Of a stretch of DNA of 44,957 bases, positions 16,077 through 25,600 are shown piece after piece. Each line of letters starts with the position of its first letter. The first letter of the stretch is position 1. The notes beneath the pieces are model-generated. The model saw only the letters and a program-made list of their open reading frames with translations, did not search any database and was not told where the DNA came from. The translations under genes were made by a program, and so were the position numbers. The stretch is from Puia dinghuensis (GTDB taxonomy: Bacteria; Bacteroidota; Bacteroidia; Chitinophagales; Chitinophagaceae): positions 1 through 44,957 of the forward strand of contig JAMFSL010000294.1 in the NCBI GenBank assembly GCA_026225275.1. The letters are read 5' to 3'.

Positions 16077-16913
16077 TCAATGCACGATCGATAGCGGCAG
16101 CGCCACTTCTTCCTGGCGGTCGTGCAGGCGGGCATAGGTCTGCAGCAGGGTCTGGATGGCTTTTTCGCCGTCATGGCCGAGCGAAAGGCTGTAGTTGTTG
16201 ACATAAAGATCGATATGTTGTCGCATGACAGCCTCGTCCATCTCCTGGGCATGATCCCTGACATAATCCGGCAATTTAGGATAATGACTAAAAGCATATT
16301 CCAGGCTTTTCCGTATGAGGGTATTGATCTTTACCGCAAGGGCAGGATCCTGACCTCCACGCAGCACGATACCGCCCAGCGGAATGGGTGCGCCTGTTTC
16401 TTTCTCCCAAAACTCTCCGAGGTCGAGCAATTTGGTCAGCCCTTTGTCCTGATAGGTAAAGCGATTTTCATGGATGATGACGCCGCAATCCGCCTTGCCG
16501 GTCAGCACGGCATCTTCGATGCCTGAAAAGATCATGAATTCTTTGTGACGGGCGGCAGGAAAGGCGAGGGAGAACAAGAGATGCGCCGTGGTGCGCTGGC
16601 CGGGGATGGCGATGCTGCATTCGCTAATATTGTCGAGGGGTATTGGCCGGCGGGCAATCAGCAGCGGTCCGACTCCCTTACCCAGGGCGCCGCCTGCATC
16701 GAGTAATTCATACCGGTCCAGTATCAGCGGTAATACGCCATAACTAATCTTGGAGATATCCAGTCGCCCCTGTAAGGCCCATTGGTTAAGGGTTTCGACG
16801 TCCTCTAGCCGGACATCGAAGTCGAGACCTTCCGTGTCGATCTTTTTGTTGACCAGGGCATCGAAAATAAAAGTGTCGTTCGGGCAGGGGCTAAAGCCTA
16901 AGGTAAGTGTCAT
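16077..16913 (-). CDS. mqnD: 1,4-dihydroxy-6-naphthoate synthase (futalosine pathway)
   Basis: A 278-residue enzyme, MqnD, which converts cyclic dehypoxanthine futalosine to 1,4-dihydroxy-6-naphthoate for menaquinone synthesis. It has the periplasmic-binding-protein-like fold of the family. Visible signatures: LGFSPCPNDTFIFDAL at the N terminus, DISKISYGVLPLIL, AIPGQRTTAHLLF, DCGVIIHENRFTYQ and PIPLGGIVLR. The frame is open 36 codons further upstream, but the ATG at 16913 gives the normal family start. It lies 5 bp after mqnB on the same strand. The remaining Mqn genes are not in the window. Confidence 0.93.
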   Translation of the reverse strand: MTLTLGFSPCPNDTFIFDALVNKKIDTEGLDFDVRLEDVETLNQWALQGRLDISKISYGVLPLILDRYELLDAGGALGKGVGPLLIARRPIPLDNISECSIAIPGQRTTAHLLFSLAFPAARHKEFMIFSGIEDAVLTGKADCGVIIHENRFTYQDKGLTKLLDLGEFWEKETGAPIPLGGIVLRGGQDPALAVKINTLIRKSLEYAFSHYPKLPDYVRDHAQEMDEAVMRQHIDLYVNNYSLSLGHDGEKAIQTLLQTYARLHDRQEEVALPLSIVH

Positions 16914-16918
16914 GGTGA

Positions 16919-17629
16919 CTAGTTTGTTGGTTGAAGAACGGTATTGTCCTGTTTGTTTAATTGTTCCAGTAATCGGATTAACTCTTCGTTTAGCCGGCCG
17001 ATAGCCAGGCGGATATCCCATTTTGTTTTATCCCGGACGCCAATGTCATTGGAAACCGCCCTCAGCTGAAGAAAAGCGATCTTTTCCCGGAGGCATACAT
17101 AATGTAAGGCTCCGCCTTCCATCCCTTCAACAACTGCGGCTGTATTTTGTTGATGCCACCGGATGCGGTCGGGATCGGTGGTGATTTCGTTGACGGTGGC
17201 GCTACGGACCGGTTCGAGGGCGGTCAGGTGCAGCAATCTCCGGTAGGGGTTGATCAAGCGACCGGAGGAAAAGGGTGGAATGTCGGGGCCGGTGAGTTTG
17301 AGATCAAAAAGGCTATTGAACCGGTGATCCTCCCAAACGCCGAGGTCGGCGAGCACTTCTTCTTCCACGGCGAGGACATCTCCATGGGGTCTACCGGTGA
17401 AGCAACCAGCGATGCCGGCCTGGATGATCAGGTCGGGTCGATGGTGGTTGATCTGTCGCATGAGTGACCAGGTGGTAGCGGTGCTGCCGACGCCGGTGAT
17501 CAGCGTGGCGATGGTGCGGGTGGTGCGGGTGGGGACGGCGTCGGAGATCCGGGTGGGGGATTCGGCCCGAAGAAAGTCTATAGTAGGTTGAATTTCAAAT
17601 GATGTGGCGGCGGCCAGTAGGATGTCCAT
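16919..17629 (-). CDS. mqnB: Futalosine hydrolase
   Basis: A 236-residue nucleoside-phosphorylase-fold hydrolase that releases hypoxanthine from futalosine. Signatures: DILLAAATSFEIQPTI start, ITGVGSTATTWSL, DLIIQAGIAGCF, the purine/ribose-binding VVEGMEGGALHYVC, and the catalytic Asp region AVSNDIG. It is followed after 5 bp by mqnD. The start overlaps a TTTG-containing region (GATATTTG, one mismatch to the -7 box, 4 bp from the ATG). Other nucleosidases share the fold, but the mqnD partner supports MqnB. Confidence 0.92.
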   Translation of the reverse strand: MDILLAAATSFEIQPTIDFLRAESPTRISDAVPTRTTRTIATLITGVGSTATTWSLMRQINHHRPDLIIQAGIAGCFTGRPHGDVLAVEEEVLADLGVWEDHRFNSLFDLKLTGPDIPPFSSGRLINPYRRLLHLTALEPVRSATVNEITTDPDRIRWHQQNTAAVVEGMEGGALHYVCLREKIAFLQLRAVSNDIGVRDKTKWDIRLAIGRLNEELIRLLEQLNKQDNTVLQPTN

Positions 17630-17648
17630 GGTACAAATATCGGAATCA

Positions 17649-17678
17649 TTGACATTGTTACACTATGTATTACCTTTG
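17649..17678 (+). promoter_or_regulatory. Promoter of the first PTPS-type gene
   Basis: TTG (17649-17651), a 19-bp spacer, and TACCTTTG (17671-17678) fit the Bacteroidota consensus. The predicted leader of about 60 nt to the ATG at 17747 was inspected for a preQ1 riboswitch and shows none. Confidence 0.65.
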
Positions 17679-17746
17679 CGAAAATTTTAGCGGTAGCGTG
17701 CCCACCCGAGATTATCGACCGGTGAGAGCGCTGCACAATTCGTATT

Positions 17747-18157
17747 ATGGTGTATCTGACGCGCCTGGAACATTTTAACGCAGCTCATAAACTATATAAT
17801 CCGGGCTGGAGTAAGGAAAAAAATGAAGCCGTGTTTGGCAAGTGTGCCAATGAAAACTGGCATGGGCATAATTATGAGCTGTATGTGACGATCAAGGGCG
17901 ATCCGGATCCGGATACAGGTTTTTTATTCGATGTCAAGCAGCTTAGTTCGATCATCAAAGATCATGTGATCGAGAAACTGGATCACAAGAATTTGAATAT
18001 AGAGGTGGATTTCCTGCAAGGGAAAATGTGCACGACCGAAAATCTGGCCATTGGGATCTGGCAGCAGTTGCAGCAGTATCTCCCAAAGGAAGTCCGGTTG
18101 CATGGGATCAAATTGTACGAGACACCGAGAATTTATGTGGAGTATTTCGGTGAATGA
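17747..18157 (+). CDS. 6-pyruvoyl-tetrahydropterin synthase-type protein, copy 1 (PTPS/QueD family)
   Basis: A 136-residue member of the 6-pyruvoyl-tetrahydropterin synthase / 6-carboxytetrahydropterin synthase family, acting on dihydroneopterin triphosphate. Zinc ligands are His14, His39 and His41 and the catalytic Cys is Cys33, giving the spacing C-x5-HGHNY (GKCANENWHGHNY). That spacing is the one in mammalian PTPS (GKCNNPNGHGHNY); QueD has C-x3-HGH. LDHKNLNIEV, TTENLAIGIW and YETPRIYVEY also follow mammalian PTPS closely. Either tetrahydrobiopterin-like or queuosine-precursor synthesis is possible; motif spacing favours the former. Followed by a second copy 69 bp downstream. Confidence 0.9.
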   Translation: MVYLTRLEHFNAAHKLYNPGWSKEKNEAVFGKCANENWHGHNYELYVTIKGDPDPDTGFLFDVKQLSSIIKDHVIEKLDHKNLNIEVDFLQGKMCTTENLAIGIWQQLQQYLPKEVRLHGIKLYETPRIYVEYFGE

Positions 18158-18226
18158 GGGAGAACGGACGGGGGAGTAAGCGAAGCGAATGAGGCGTGGT
18201 AGGACGAAAAATTATAAAAAATAATT

Positions 18227-18649
18227 ATGAGTGTAGGCGACAAGAGAGTGGCGGTCTTCCGTAAAGAACATTTTAATGCGGCGCATCGCATCTTCAATCC
18301 TGCGTGGGATGATGTGAAGAATGCGGAAGTGTTTGGGAAGTGCAGCAATCCTAATTATCACGGACATAATTATGAGCTGGTCGTCAAGGTGACGGGAGTG
18401 CCCGATCCGGAGACGGGGTATGTGATGGATATGAAGGTATTGTCGAAGATTACGGCGGAAGAAGTGCTGGAAAGGTTCGATCACAAAAACCTTAATCTGG
18501 ATACTGTGTATTTCAAGGAGCTGAATCCCACCGCGGAACATATTGCGGTGGTGATCTATGACTTATTACGGGCACGGATCGATATCCGGCTGGACTTACA
18601 GGTTAGGCTATACGAAACAGAAAGAAATTTTGTTGAATATCCTGCGTAA
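18227..18649 (+). CDS. 6-pyruvoyl-tetrahydropterin synthase-type protein, copy 2 (PTPS/QueD family)
   Basis: A 140-residue paralogue of copy 1. The active-site set is intact: His20, Cys39, His45, His47, Asp85/His86 (FDHKNLNLD) and Glu130 (LYETERNFVEY), again with C-x5-HGHNY spacing (GKCSNPNYHGHNY). Both copies keep all catalytic residues, so neither looks decayed; they may act on different pterins, form a hetero-oligomer, or one may serve queuosine synthesis (QueE is at 38486-39124). FolE, which makes the substrate, follows at 18896. Confidence 0.9.
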   Translation: MSVGDKRVAVFRKEHFNAAHRIFNPAWDDVKNAEVFGKCSNPNYHGHNYELVVKVTGVPDPETGYVMDMKVLSKITAEEVLERFDHKNLNLDTVYFKELNPTAEHIAVVIYDLLRARIDIRLDLQVRLYETERNFVEYPA

Positions 18650-18684
18650 GAGGTGGGATATCGTGGTTCAATATCCTGTGTGAA

Positions 18685-18812
18685 AGGAGAGGACGCGCGA
18701 GCAGAGCCCGTTCGAGGGAACGGGCGAACCTAGAAGCGACAGCGCTGTGATCGGGCCCGTCAGGGATTCGGCCGATCTTAGAAGCGCCAGCACTGTGGTC
18801 GGGCTTGTCAGC
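18685..18812 (+). repeat. GC-rich intergenic element C with 48-bp tandem units
   Basis: Opens with GGAGAGGACGCGCGAG (18686-18701), identical to the start of element A. Next is a hairpin, CCCGTTC (18707-18713), loop GAGG, GAACGGG (18718-18724). Then come two tandem units of about 35 bp, 48 bp apart (18729-18763 and 18777-18811), sharing TAGAAGCG, CTGTG(A/G)TCGGGC and GTCAG. It fills the gap between the second PTPS-type gene and folE. Confidence 0.7.
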
Positions 18813-18895
18813 GATATCGTGAGAAGATGGTATGAGGGGGAGATGAGGATCGCGGGTCGGAGGTTAGGACGGAAAATATTCAAATAACCGGATAT

Positions 18896-19492
18896 ATGGG
18901 CTATAAGAAAATAGAACAATACGACGAAGAGATCACGGCGGCGCTTACCGGGAATTACCGGCAATCATTGGATTTACTGGGTGAAGACCCTAACCGGGAA
19001 GGGCTGCTGAAGACGCCTGAGCGGGTGGCCAAAGCGATGCAATTCCTGACACAGGGGTATGACATGGATGCCCATGCCATCCTGAATTCCGCGAAGTTTC
19101 ATGAGCCTGTCAGTGAGATGATCCTTGTAAAAGATATTGAACTGTACAGTCTTTGCGAGCACCACATGCTGCCATTTTTCGGCAAAGCGCATGTCGCATA
19201 TATCCCCAACGGCTGGATCACGGGGCTGAGCAAGATTGCGAGGGTAGTAGATGTTTATTCCAGGCGGTTGCAGGTGCAGGAAAGATTGACGACGGAGATC
19301 CTGCATGCCATCAAGGAGACTCTACAACCGCTGGGTGTCGCCGTGGTTATCGAAGCGTCACACCTATGTATGATGATGCGGGGTGTTCAAAAACAAAATT
19401 CAGTGACGACCACTTCCGCTTTCTGGGGTGAGTTTGAAAAGAATGAGACGCGAAGTGAATTTACCAAGCTGATCTCTTCCAACCTTCATTAA
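18896..19492 (+). CDS. folE: GTP cyclohydrolase I
   Basis: A 198-residue type IA GTP cyclohydrolase, which converts GTP to 7,8-dihydroneopterin triphosphate for folate, biopterin and queuosine synthesis. Zinc ligands are Cys87 and His90 ([18 protein letters not shown]) and Cys158 ([10 protein letters not shown]). [34 protein letters not shown] and [14 protein letters not shown] are the conserved family blocks. It follows the two PTPS-type genes, which use its product, but is separated from them by the repeat element C. Confidence 0.97.
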   Translation: MGYKKIEQYDEEITAALTGNYRQSLDLLGEDPNREGLLKTPERVAKAMQFLTQGYDMDAHAILNSAKFHEPVSEMILVKDIELYSLCEHHMLPFFGKAHVAYIPNGWITGLSKIARVVDVYSRRLQVQERLTTEILHAIKETLQPLGVAVVIEASHLCMMMRGVQKQNSVTTTSAFWGEFEKNETRSEFTKLISSNLH

Positions 19493-19501
19493 AAAAGAGC
19501 T

Positions 19502-19509
19502 TATATTTG
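19502..19509 (+). promoter_or_regulatory. -7 box upstream of fabD
   Basis: TATATTTG fits TAnnTTTG exactly; a good -33 TTTG is not evident. The predicted start is about 19515, which coincides with the base of the hairpin at 19515-19555. Confidence 0.45.
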
Positions 19510-19514
19510 CAGCC

Positions 19515-19555
19515 GTGCCGGGGATGGATCGTTTTGAATCAATCCTATCCGGCAC
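19515..19555 (+). other. Hairpin at the predicted 5' end of the fabD transcript
   Basis: GTGCCGG (19515-19521) pairs perfectly with CCGGCAC (19549-19555); inside, GGAT (19522-19525) pairs with ATCC (19542-19545) and GAT (19527-19529) with ATC (19538-19540). No T run follows, so it is not a normal terminator; it may stabilise or regulate the fabD mRNA. Confidence 0.5.
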
Positions 19556-19574
19556 ATACTAAACCCCGAACAGA

Positions 19575-20465
19575 ATGAAGCATGCGTACGTGTTCCCGGG
19601 ACAGGGATCTCAGTTTCCCGGAATGGGTAAAAGTCTTTATGAGAACAGCGTTTTTGCCAAGAAGCTATTCGAGCAGGCGAATGAAACGCTTGGCTTTCGG
19701 ATTTCCGACAGTATGTTCACCGGCACTGAGGAGGAATTGAGGCAGACGAAGGTGACGCAGCCGGCTATTTTCCTGCATTCAGTTATCGCGTTCAAGAGTA
19801 TTGAAAATAATAAGCCTGAAATGGTAGCTGGTCATTCCCTGGGGGAATTTTCCGCGCTGGTGGCTTGTGGTGTATTGAGCTTTGAGGACGGATTGCAATT
19901 GGTATCGGCGCGGGCCCAGGCCATGCAGAAAGCCTGTGAAGCAGGGCCTTCCTCTATGGCGGCTGTGCTGGGGCTGGAAGATGACAAAGTAGAAGCTATC
20001 TGTGCCGCTATCAGAGAAACGACGGGTGAAGTGGTAGTGCCTGCGAATTACAATTGTCCGGGCCAACTGGTGATCAGCGGCAGTGTCAAAGGTATTGAGG
20101 TGGCTTGTGAGCAATTGAAGGCGGCCGGTGCGAAGAGGGCGTTGGTATTGCCGGTGGGAGGTGCGTTCCATTCTCCTTTCATGGCTTCGGCGCAGGACGA
20201 ATTGAAGAATGCTATTGAGAGAACTACGTTTTATAATCCTGTCTGTGCCGTCTATCAGAATGTGGCGGCTAAGGCTGTGGTGGAGAAAGACGAGATCAAG
20301 AAAAACCTGATTGATCAGTTGACCGGCGCGGTGCGTTGGACGCAATCGGTGCAGGCGATGATTGCAGATGGCGGCTCACATTTTACGGAAATAGGTCCCG
20401 GTAAAGTGCTGCAAGGGCTGATCCAAAAGATCGACAAGTCGGTGCAGGTGGATGGAGTGAGTTAG
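19575..20465 (+). CDS. fabD: Malonyl-CoA:ACP transacylase
   Basis: A 296-residue enzyme that loads malonyl groups onto acyl carrier protein for fatty-acid synthesis. Nucleophile Ser88 lies in AGHSLGEFSALV; AYVFPGQGSQFPGMG at the N terminus forms the oxyanion loop; KVTQPAIFLHSV carries the conserved Gln; GGAFHSPFM (near 195-203) holds the catalytic His. FabH, the next enzyme to use malonyl-ACP, is encoded close by on the other strand. A structured leader precedes the gene. Confidence 0.96.
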   Translation: MKHAYVFPGQGSQFPGMGKSLYENSVFAKKLFEQANETLGFRISDSMFTGTEEELRQTKVTQPAIFLHSVIAFKSIENNKPEMVAGHSLGEFSALVACGVLSFEDGLQLVSARAQAMQKACEAGPSSMAAVLGLEDDKVEAICAAIRETTGEVVVPANYNCPGQLVISGSVKGIEVACEQLKAAGAKRALVLPVGGAFHSPFMASAQDELKNAIERTTFYNPVCAVYQNVAAKAVVEKDEIKKNLIDQLTGAVRWTQSVQAMIADGGSHFTEIGPGKVLQGLIQKIDKSVQVDGVS

Positions 20466-20479
20466 TGGGCGCGAGTGGG

Positions 20480-20953
20480 TCAGGCCTCGACGGAGCAGTT
20501 GATCCAACCGGCGTCGAACCGGGCCTGGTATTTTTGATAGAAATTGATGGCGGGTTCGTTCCAGTCCAGCACCTGCCAGACCATTCCCTTGAAATTTTTC
20601 TCTTTCATTTCTTCCATTACGCGTTCGAAAAGGAGTTTGCCCAGTCCTTTGCCGCGCATTTCCTGTGTAACGACAAAGTCTTCAAGGTAAAGGCGTTGTC
20701 CTTTCCAGGTGCTGTAACGGATATAGTATAGCGCAAACCCTTCGACCCGGTCATCGACGGTGGCGACAAACGCCCACCACACGGGCTGGGGGCCGAAGCC
20801 ACTGTCCGTAAAATGTTCGACCGTTACGGTCACTTCCTCTGGCGCCCGCTCATAATCGGCCAGTTCGCGGATCAATTCCAGCAAGCGGGGGCAGTCTTCC
20901 TTAACGGCTCTTCTGATGGTTATCGGTGGCTGGGCTATTGGTTGCTGAGTCAT
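20480..20953 (-). CDS. GNAT-family N-acetyltransferase
   Basis: A 157-residue acetyltransferase if started at the ATG (20953) just after the fabH stop in the arrangement TAAATATG; an earlier ATG at 20968 would overlap fabH by 13 bp. The acetyl-CoA-binding motif A is VVTQEMRGKGLGKLLFE, with R-G-x-G-x-G. The C-terminal part (VLDWNEPAINFYQKY) resembles diamine/spermidine acetyltransferase-like GNAT proteins. Substrate unknown; coupling to fabH suggests co-expression but not a lipid role. Confidence 0.88.
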   Translation of the reverse strand: MTQQPIAQPPITIRRAVKEDCPRLLELIRELADYERAPEEVTVTVEHFTDSGFGPQPVWWAFVATVDDRVEGFALYYIRYSTWKGQRLYLEDFVVTQEMRGKGLGKLLFERVMEEMKEKNFKGMVWQVLDWNEPAINFYQKYQARFDAGWINCSVEA

Positions 20954-20955
20954 AT

Positions 20956-21948
20956 TTAGTTTCCCCATTTGACCAAGGTGGCGCCCCAGGTAAATCCACC
21001 TCCAAAGGCTGCCAGTACCAGGTTGTCTCCTTTTTTCAATTTATCTTCCCAGTCCCATAGGCACAGGGGAATGGTACCGGCGGTCGTATTCCCGTAGCGT
21101 TGGATATTGATCATGACTTTTTCGCTGGAAAGTCCCATGCGGTGGGCGGTGGCGTCAATAATACGCTTGTTGGCCTGGTGTGGCACCAGCCAACTTATAT
21201 CTTCGGCCGTCAGGTGATTGCGTTCCATCAGTTCGGCGCTGACGTCGGCCATTCCTTTGACGGCGAATTTGAAGACTGCCTGCCCTTCCTGGTAGATGAA
21301 ATGCTCTTTGGCGGCTATGGTCTCGTTAGAGGCTGGCCGAAGTGAGCCGCCGGCTTTCATGTGGAGGTGATTGCGGCCGCTGCCGTCGCTGCGCAATATA
21401 CTGTCCAGCACCCCATAGCCTTCTTCATTGGGTTCCAGCAGCACTCCACCGGCGCCGTCACCGAAGATGATGCAGGTGGTACGATCGCTGTAGTCGACGA
21501 TGCTGCTCATTTTATCAGCGCCGAGGACCACGACCTTCTTATATCGTCCGCTCTCAATATACATGGCGCCGCTGGTCAGCGCATACAGGAAGCCTGAGCA
21601 TGCGGCACTCATGTCGAAGCCCCAGGCGTGTTTGGCGCCTACTTTGTCGCATACAATATTGGCAGTGGAAGGGAACAACATGTCAGGTGTGACGGTGGCA
21701 ACGATGACGCAATCGATCTCTTCGGGCTGAATGCCCCGTTTGCGGCAAATTTCCAGCACCACCGGAACGCAAAGGTCGGAGGTGGCTTTTCCGGCGCCTT
21801 TGAGAATCCTTCTCTCTTCTATTCCTGTGCGGGTACGTATCCATTCGTCATTGGTATCCACCATTTTCTCCAGGTCGGCATTAGTCAAACGGTCTTCCGG
21901 TACATATCCTCCGATCGCAGTTATAGCGGCGGTCATTTTTTTGCTCAT
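20956..21948 (-). CDS. fabH: Beta-ketoacyl-ACP synthase III
   Basis: A 330-residue condensing enzyme that starts fatty-acid synthesis by joining acyl-CoA and malonyl-ACP. The catalytic triad is visible: Cys117 in [11 protein letters not shown], His in [11 protein letters not shown], and Asn in [29 protein letters not shown] and the C-terminal [14 protein letters not shown] are family hallmarks. ATG codons at 21960, 21948 and 21936 are possible; [17 protein letters not shown] (21948) is the usual start. The downstream GNAT gene is coupled. Divergent from ruvA. Confidence 0.96.
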   Translation of the reverse strand: MSKKMTAAITAIGGYVPEDRLTNADLEKMVDTNDEWIRTRTGIEERRILKGAGKATSDLCVPVVLEICRKRGIQPEEIDCVIVATVTPDMLFPSTANIVCDKVGAKHAWGFDMSAACSGFLYALTSGAMYIESGRYKKVVVLGADKMSSIVDYSDRTTCIIFGDGAGGVLLEPNEEGYGVLDSILRSDGSGRNHLHMKAGGSLRPASNETIAAKEHFIYQEGQAVFKFAVKGMADVSAELMERNHLTAEDISWLVPHQANKRIIDATAHRMGLSSEKVMINIQRYGNTTAGTIPLCLWDWEDKLKKGDNLVLAAFGGGFTWGATLVKWGN

Positions 21949-22015
21949 TATGAATTCCAATCAGGTGATGAAAAGTTTTTTGCAAAGGTGGGGAAAAATA
22001 TCCATTTTCGCGGCC

Positions 22016-22603
22016 ATGATCGCTTTCCTACGTGGTGATTTTGCTTACAAGAGTCCCGCCCTCGTGCATATGGACGTGGCCGGGGTGGGTTATGAGCTGC
22101 AAATCAGCCTTAATACCTATGCCAGGATCGAGGGCCAGGACAGGGGAATCCTGCTGACCTACCTGCATATCCGTGAAGATGCGCACATTTTGTATGGGTT
22201 TTTCGACAAGGTGGAGAAGGACCTGTTCATTCAACTGATCAGTGTATCCGGAGTGGGCGCCACCACGGCCCGGATGATGCTGTCTTCGATGAAACCGGAA
22301 GAGATCGTCAGGGCCATTCTGCAAGGGAATGTCCGTCAGTTGGAGAGCATCAAAGGCATAGGAAAAAAGTCGGCGGAAAGGATCGTTCTCGAACTGCGGG
22401 ACAAGGTCGGAAAAGGGAAGGAAGAAACTACAAATATTTCATCTACAACGGGCAATAGCCTGGAACAGGACGCGTTAAATGCACTGATTACGCTTGGCAT
22501 CGCCAGACCTGCGGCAGAAAATGCCATCAAAAAAGTGGCCAACGAGGTGTCGGGGAATGACAAAGTCGAAGATCTTATTAAGAAAGCCTTAAAAATCTTG
22601 TAG
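22016..22603 (+). CDS. ruvA: Holliday junction branch migration protein RuvA
   Basis: A 195-residue RuvA starting at MIAFLRGDFAYKSPALVHMDV. Domain I is an OB-fold (about 1-62), domain II has tandem helix-hairpin-helix motifs (SVSGVGATTARMML and SIKGIGKKSAERIVLEL), and domain III (about 150-195) binds RuvB. It recognises four-way junctions and directs RuvB branch migration. A longer frame upstream runs antisense through fabH and is not real. sprA follows after 41 bp; the order ruvA-sprA is, to my recollection, frequent in Bacteroidota. Confidence 0.95.
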   Translation: MIAFLRGDFAYKSPALVHMDVAGVGYELQISLNTYARIEGQDRGILLTYLHIREDAHILYGFFDKVEKDLFIQLISVSGVGATTARMMLSSMKPEEIVRAILQGNVRQLESIKGIGKKSAERIVLELRDKVGKGKEETTNISSTTGNSLEQDALNALITLGIARPAAENAIKKVANEVSGNDKVEDLIKKALKIL

Positions 22604-22644
22604 CCTATCATTGGAACTCTACCTAACTAATTTTCACAGGAGAA

Positions 22645-25600
22645 TTGACTCGCTATTGCTTTTCGTCAATACTAGCAACGCTGCTTACTTGCGCCGCTTC
22701 GGTTGTATTTTCTGCAACTGCCTCGGCGAAACCTTTTCGGCTGCCGGTAATAACGAGATCAATAAGGGACACAATACCCGCTGACAGTGCTAAAAAGGTT
22801 AAAGATTCCAGCAAAAAGGACAGTCTGCGCTGGCCCATCTTTGACCGCCGCGGAGATCCTCTCTCCAATCCCGACCTCAACCCTTTCGACCTCAAAGATC
22901 CCTCCAATCTTCATGATTCGATAGAATACGACCCCGTCACGCAGCAGTATTACATTGTTGAAAAGGTTGGAGATCAATACTATAGAGAGCCTACTTATCT
23001 GACGATGGATGAAATGATGGCTTTGGAGTCGCAGCAGGCGGAAGACGATTATTTCCGAAGTCGGGCGGATGCGGTGGACGCTCTTAACCGCAAGCTCATG
23101 CGCCCGAATCTGACGGTCAGCGACAACCTCTTCAACCGGATCTTCGGCGCGGGTAAGCCGGACATCCGACCACAGGGCAATGTGGATATCACGGCCGGTT
23201 ATCAGGGGCAGAATATTGAGAATCCGACCCTACCTCAAAGTGCGAGGAGTACCGGAGCGCCCTATTTCAACGAGGATGCCAACCTGAACGTAGTGGGCGC
23301 CGTAGGCAGCAAGCTAAAGCTCCCGATCAGCTATAACACCCTGTCGACTTTTAATTTCGAGAATCAGCTTAAACTGGATTATACCGGCGGTCCGGATGAA
23401 ATTGTCAAAAAGATCGAAGCGGGGAATGTCTCCTTTACCACTAAGAGCACGTTGATGACGGGTGCACAGTCCCTGTTCGGGATCAAGACTACTCTGCAAT
23501 TCGGAAAACTGACGATTACGGGCGTTATAGCCAACGAAACCTCTCAGAAACAATCTGTTAACTCCGCAGGCGGGGCTGCCGTGCAGAATTTTAGCTTTAG
23601 TGCGGATGCTTATGACCAGAACCGTCACTTTTTGCTGGCGCAATATTTCAAGAACAATTTTAATAACGCCATGTCCCGGCTGCCGGTCGTCAATTCCAAT
23701 GTGCAGATCCTGCGGATCGAAGTATGGGTGACCAACCGGCAGGGTACGGACACCAGCTCACGCCAGATCGTGGGGCTGATGGACCTTGGGGAAACACAGC
23801 CTTACAATCCCAAGATCCATGCGCAGACGAATATTCCTTATCCTTTCAGTAACGCGAACTCGGAATATACGAGCATTGTCAATCAGCCCAACAGCCGGAA
23901 TCCTTCGCAGGTCGTGAGCATCCTCAACAATCTGGGGCTGACCCAGGTACAGGATTTTGAAACGGTCTATGCCCGGAAGCTGAATGCTTCGGAGTATTAT
24001 TTTAATCCGCAGATAGGCTTTTTGTCTCTTAACCAGACGCTCCAGTCCAGTGACGTGCTGGGTGTAGCCTATCAATATAGCTATAACGGGACTATTTATC
24101 AGGTGGGGGAATTTGCAACGGATGTCCCGCCGGATACGGCATCAGCCGTCACCACGGGTGATATCGCCTCTCCCTCTGCCACCTCAGGACAATCGAAAGT
24201 GTTGTTTGTCAAATTGTTGAAGGCCACAGCGCAGCGGACTACCCTGCCGATCTGGAACCTGATGATGAAAAATGTCTATTCGTTAAAAACGGCCAGCGGA
24301 TCTTCGCTGTCCAATATCACGAAGACCGGATTTCAGTTCAATGTCAATTACAACCAGCCCAGCGCGGGCACCAAAAGATATCTGCCCGTGGGGCCGAAGG
24401 CGGACGTTCCGCTACTAACGGTGCTGGGTCTGGATAGGTTGAATGCCAATAACGATCCGGGTCCGGACGGGATTTTCGACTATATAGAGGGCTTGACGGT
24501 GATTTCCACACTGGGAACAGTGATTTTCCCGGTGCTGCAACCTTTCGGAGCAGATCTGGATACGCTGGCCTTTGCGGGCTCTCCGGCGTCCCTGAAGGAG
24601 CAATATGTATTTAGTCAGCTATACGATACGCTGCAAGCGGTGGCGCAGACCTATGCGAATGTGGACAGGTATGTCCTGACGGGAACGGCCAAAGGGCAGA
24701 CTACGAATAGTCTGTCGTTGGGGGCGTATAATGTTCCCCAGGGTTCGGTGGTGGTGACGGCGGGCGGGCAAACTTTGAAGGAGAACGTGGATTATGTGGT
24801 GGATTATAACCTGGGCCAGGTCCAGATCATCAACCAGTCCATCATCAATTCAGGCGTGCCCGTCAATGTCTCGTTCGAGAATAACGCCAATTTCGGATTG
24901 CAACAAAAGAGTTTTATGGGTCTCCGGATGGACTACGTGGCGAAGCAAACGGCTACGGAGACGCTGACACTGGGTAGTACGATCGAAAGGTTGAATGAGC
25001 GACCTTTCTTCGCCAAGACGGATTATGGTGAAGATCCGGTTCGCAATACTATGTTCGGGGTGGATGCGAATTATAAAGGGCAACTGCCGCAGTTAACGCG
25101 GGCGCTGAACCACCTGTATAACACCAAGGAGATGAGTACGATCAATGCCTACGGAGAGGGCGCTATCCTTCGCCCGGGGCATCCCTCACAAATTGGCAGC
25201 GGCACGAGCGGCGCGGTATATATCGATGATTTTGAAGGTTCGACGAGTGCTATCGACCTTCGATTCCCGCTGACGAGCTGGAACCTTGCTTCGGCACCCA
25301 GCGGGTTGAATGGTCTCTATACGCCGCTTTTTCCTGAGGCTAACTACAATGATTCGCTGCCATACGGCTATAACAGGGCCCGGCTTGCCTGGTATAATAT
25401 CGATCCTACGCTGCAGAATACGGGAGGAGGAAGTGATCCGGATTCGTATGAAAATGTGCTGCTGGATCCCAGGATCGATCCGGTCCTGGTGCAGAATATC
25501 TTTCCGCAGCAATCGGTGGCGACGGGCCAGGCACAAGAAGTCACCTTTGACATGGCGTACTATCCTTCCGACCGGGGTCCTTATAACTTCGATACCCGGC

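Noticed and set aside
17679-17746. Possible preQ1 riboswitch before the first PTPS-type gene
   Set aside because: No preQ1-I or -II aptamer core (pseudoknot with A-rich tail) can be found in the short leader.
21731-22015. N-terminal extension of ruvA
   Set aside because: Antisense to fabH; the standard RuvA N terminus (MIAFLRG) starts at 22016.
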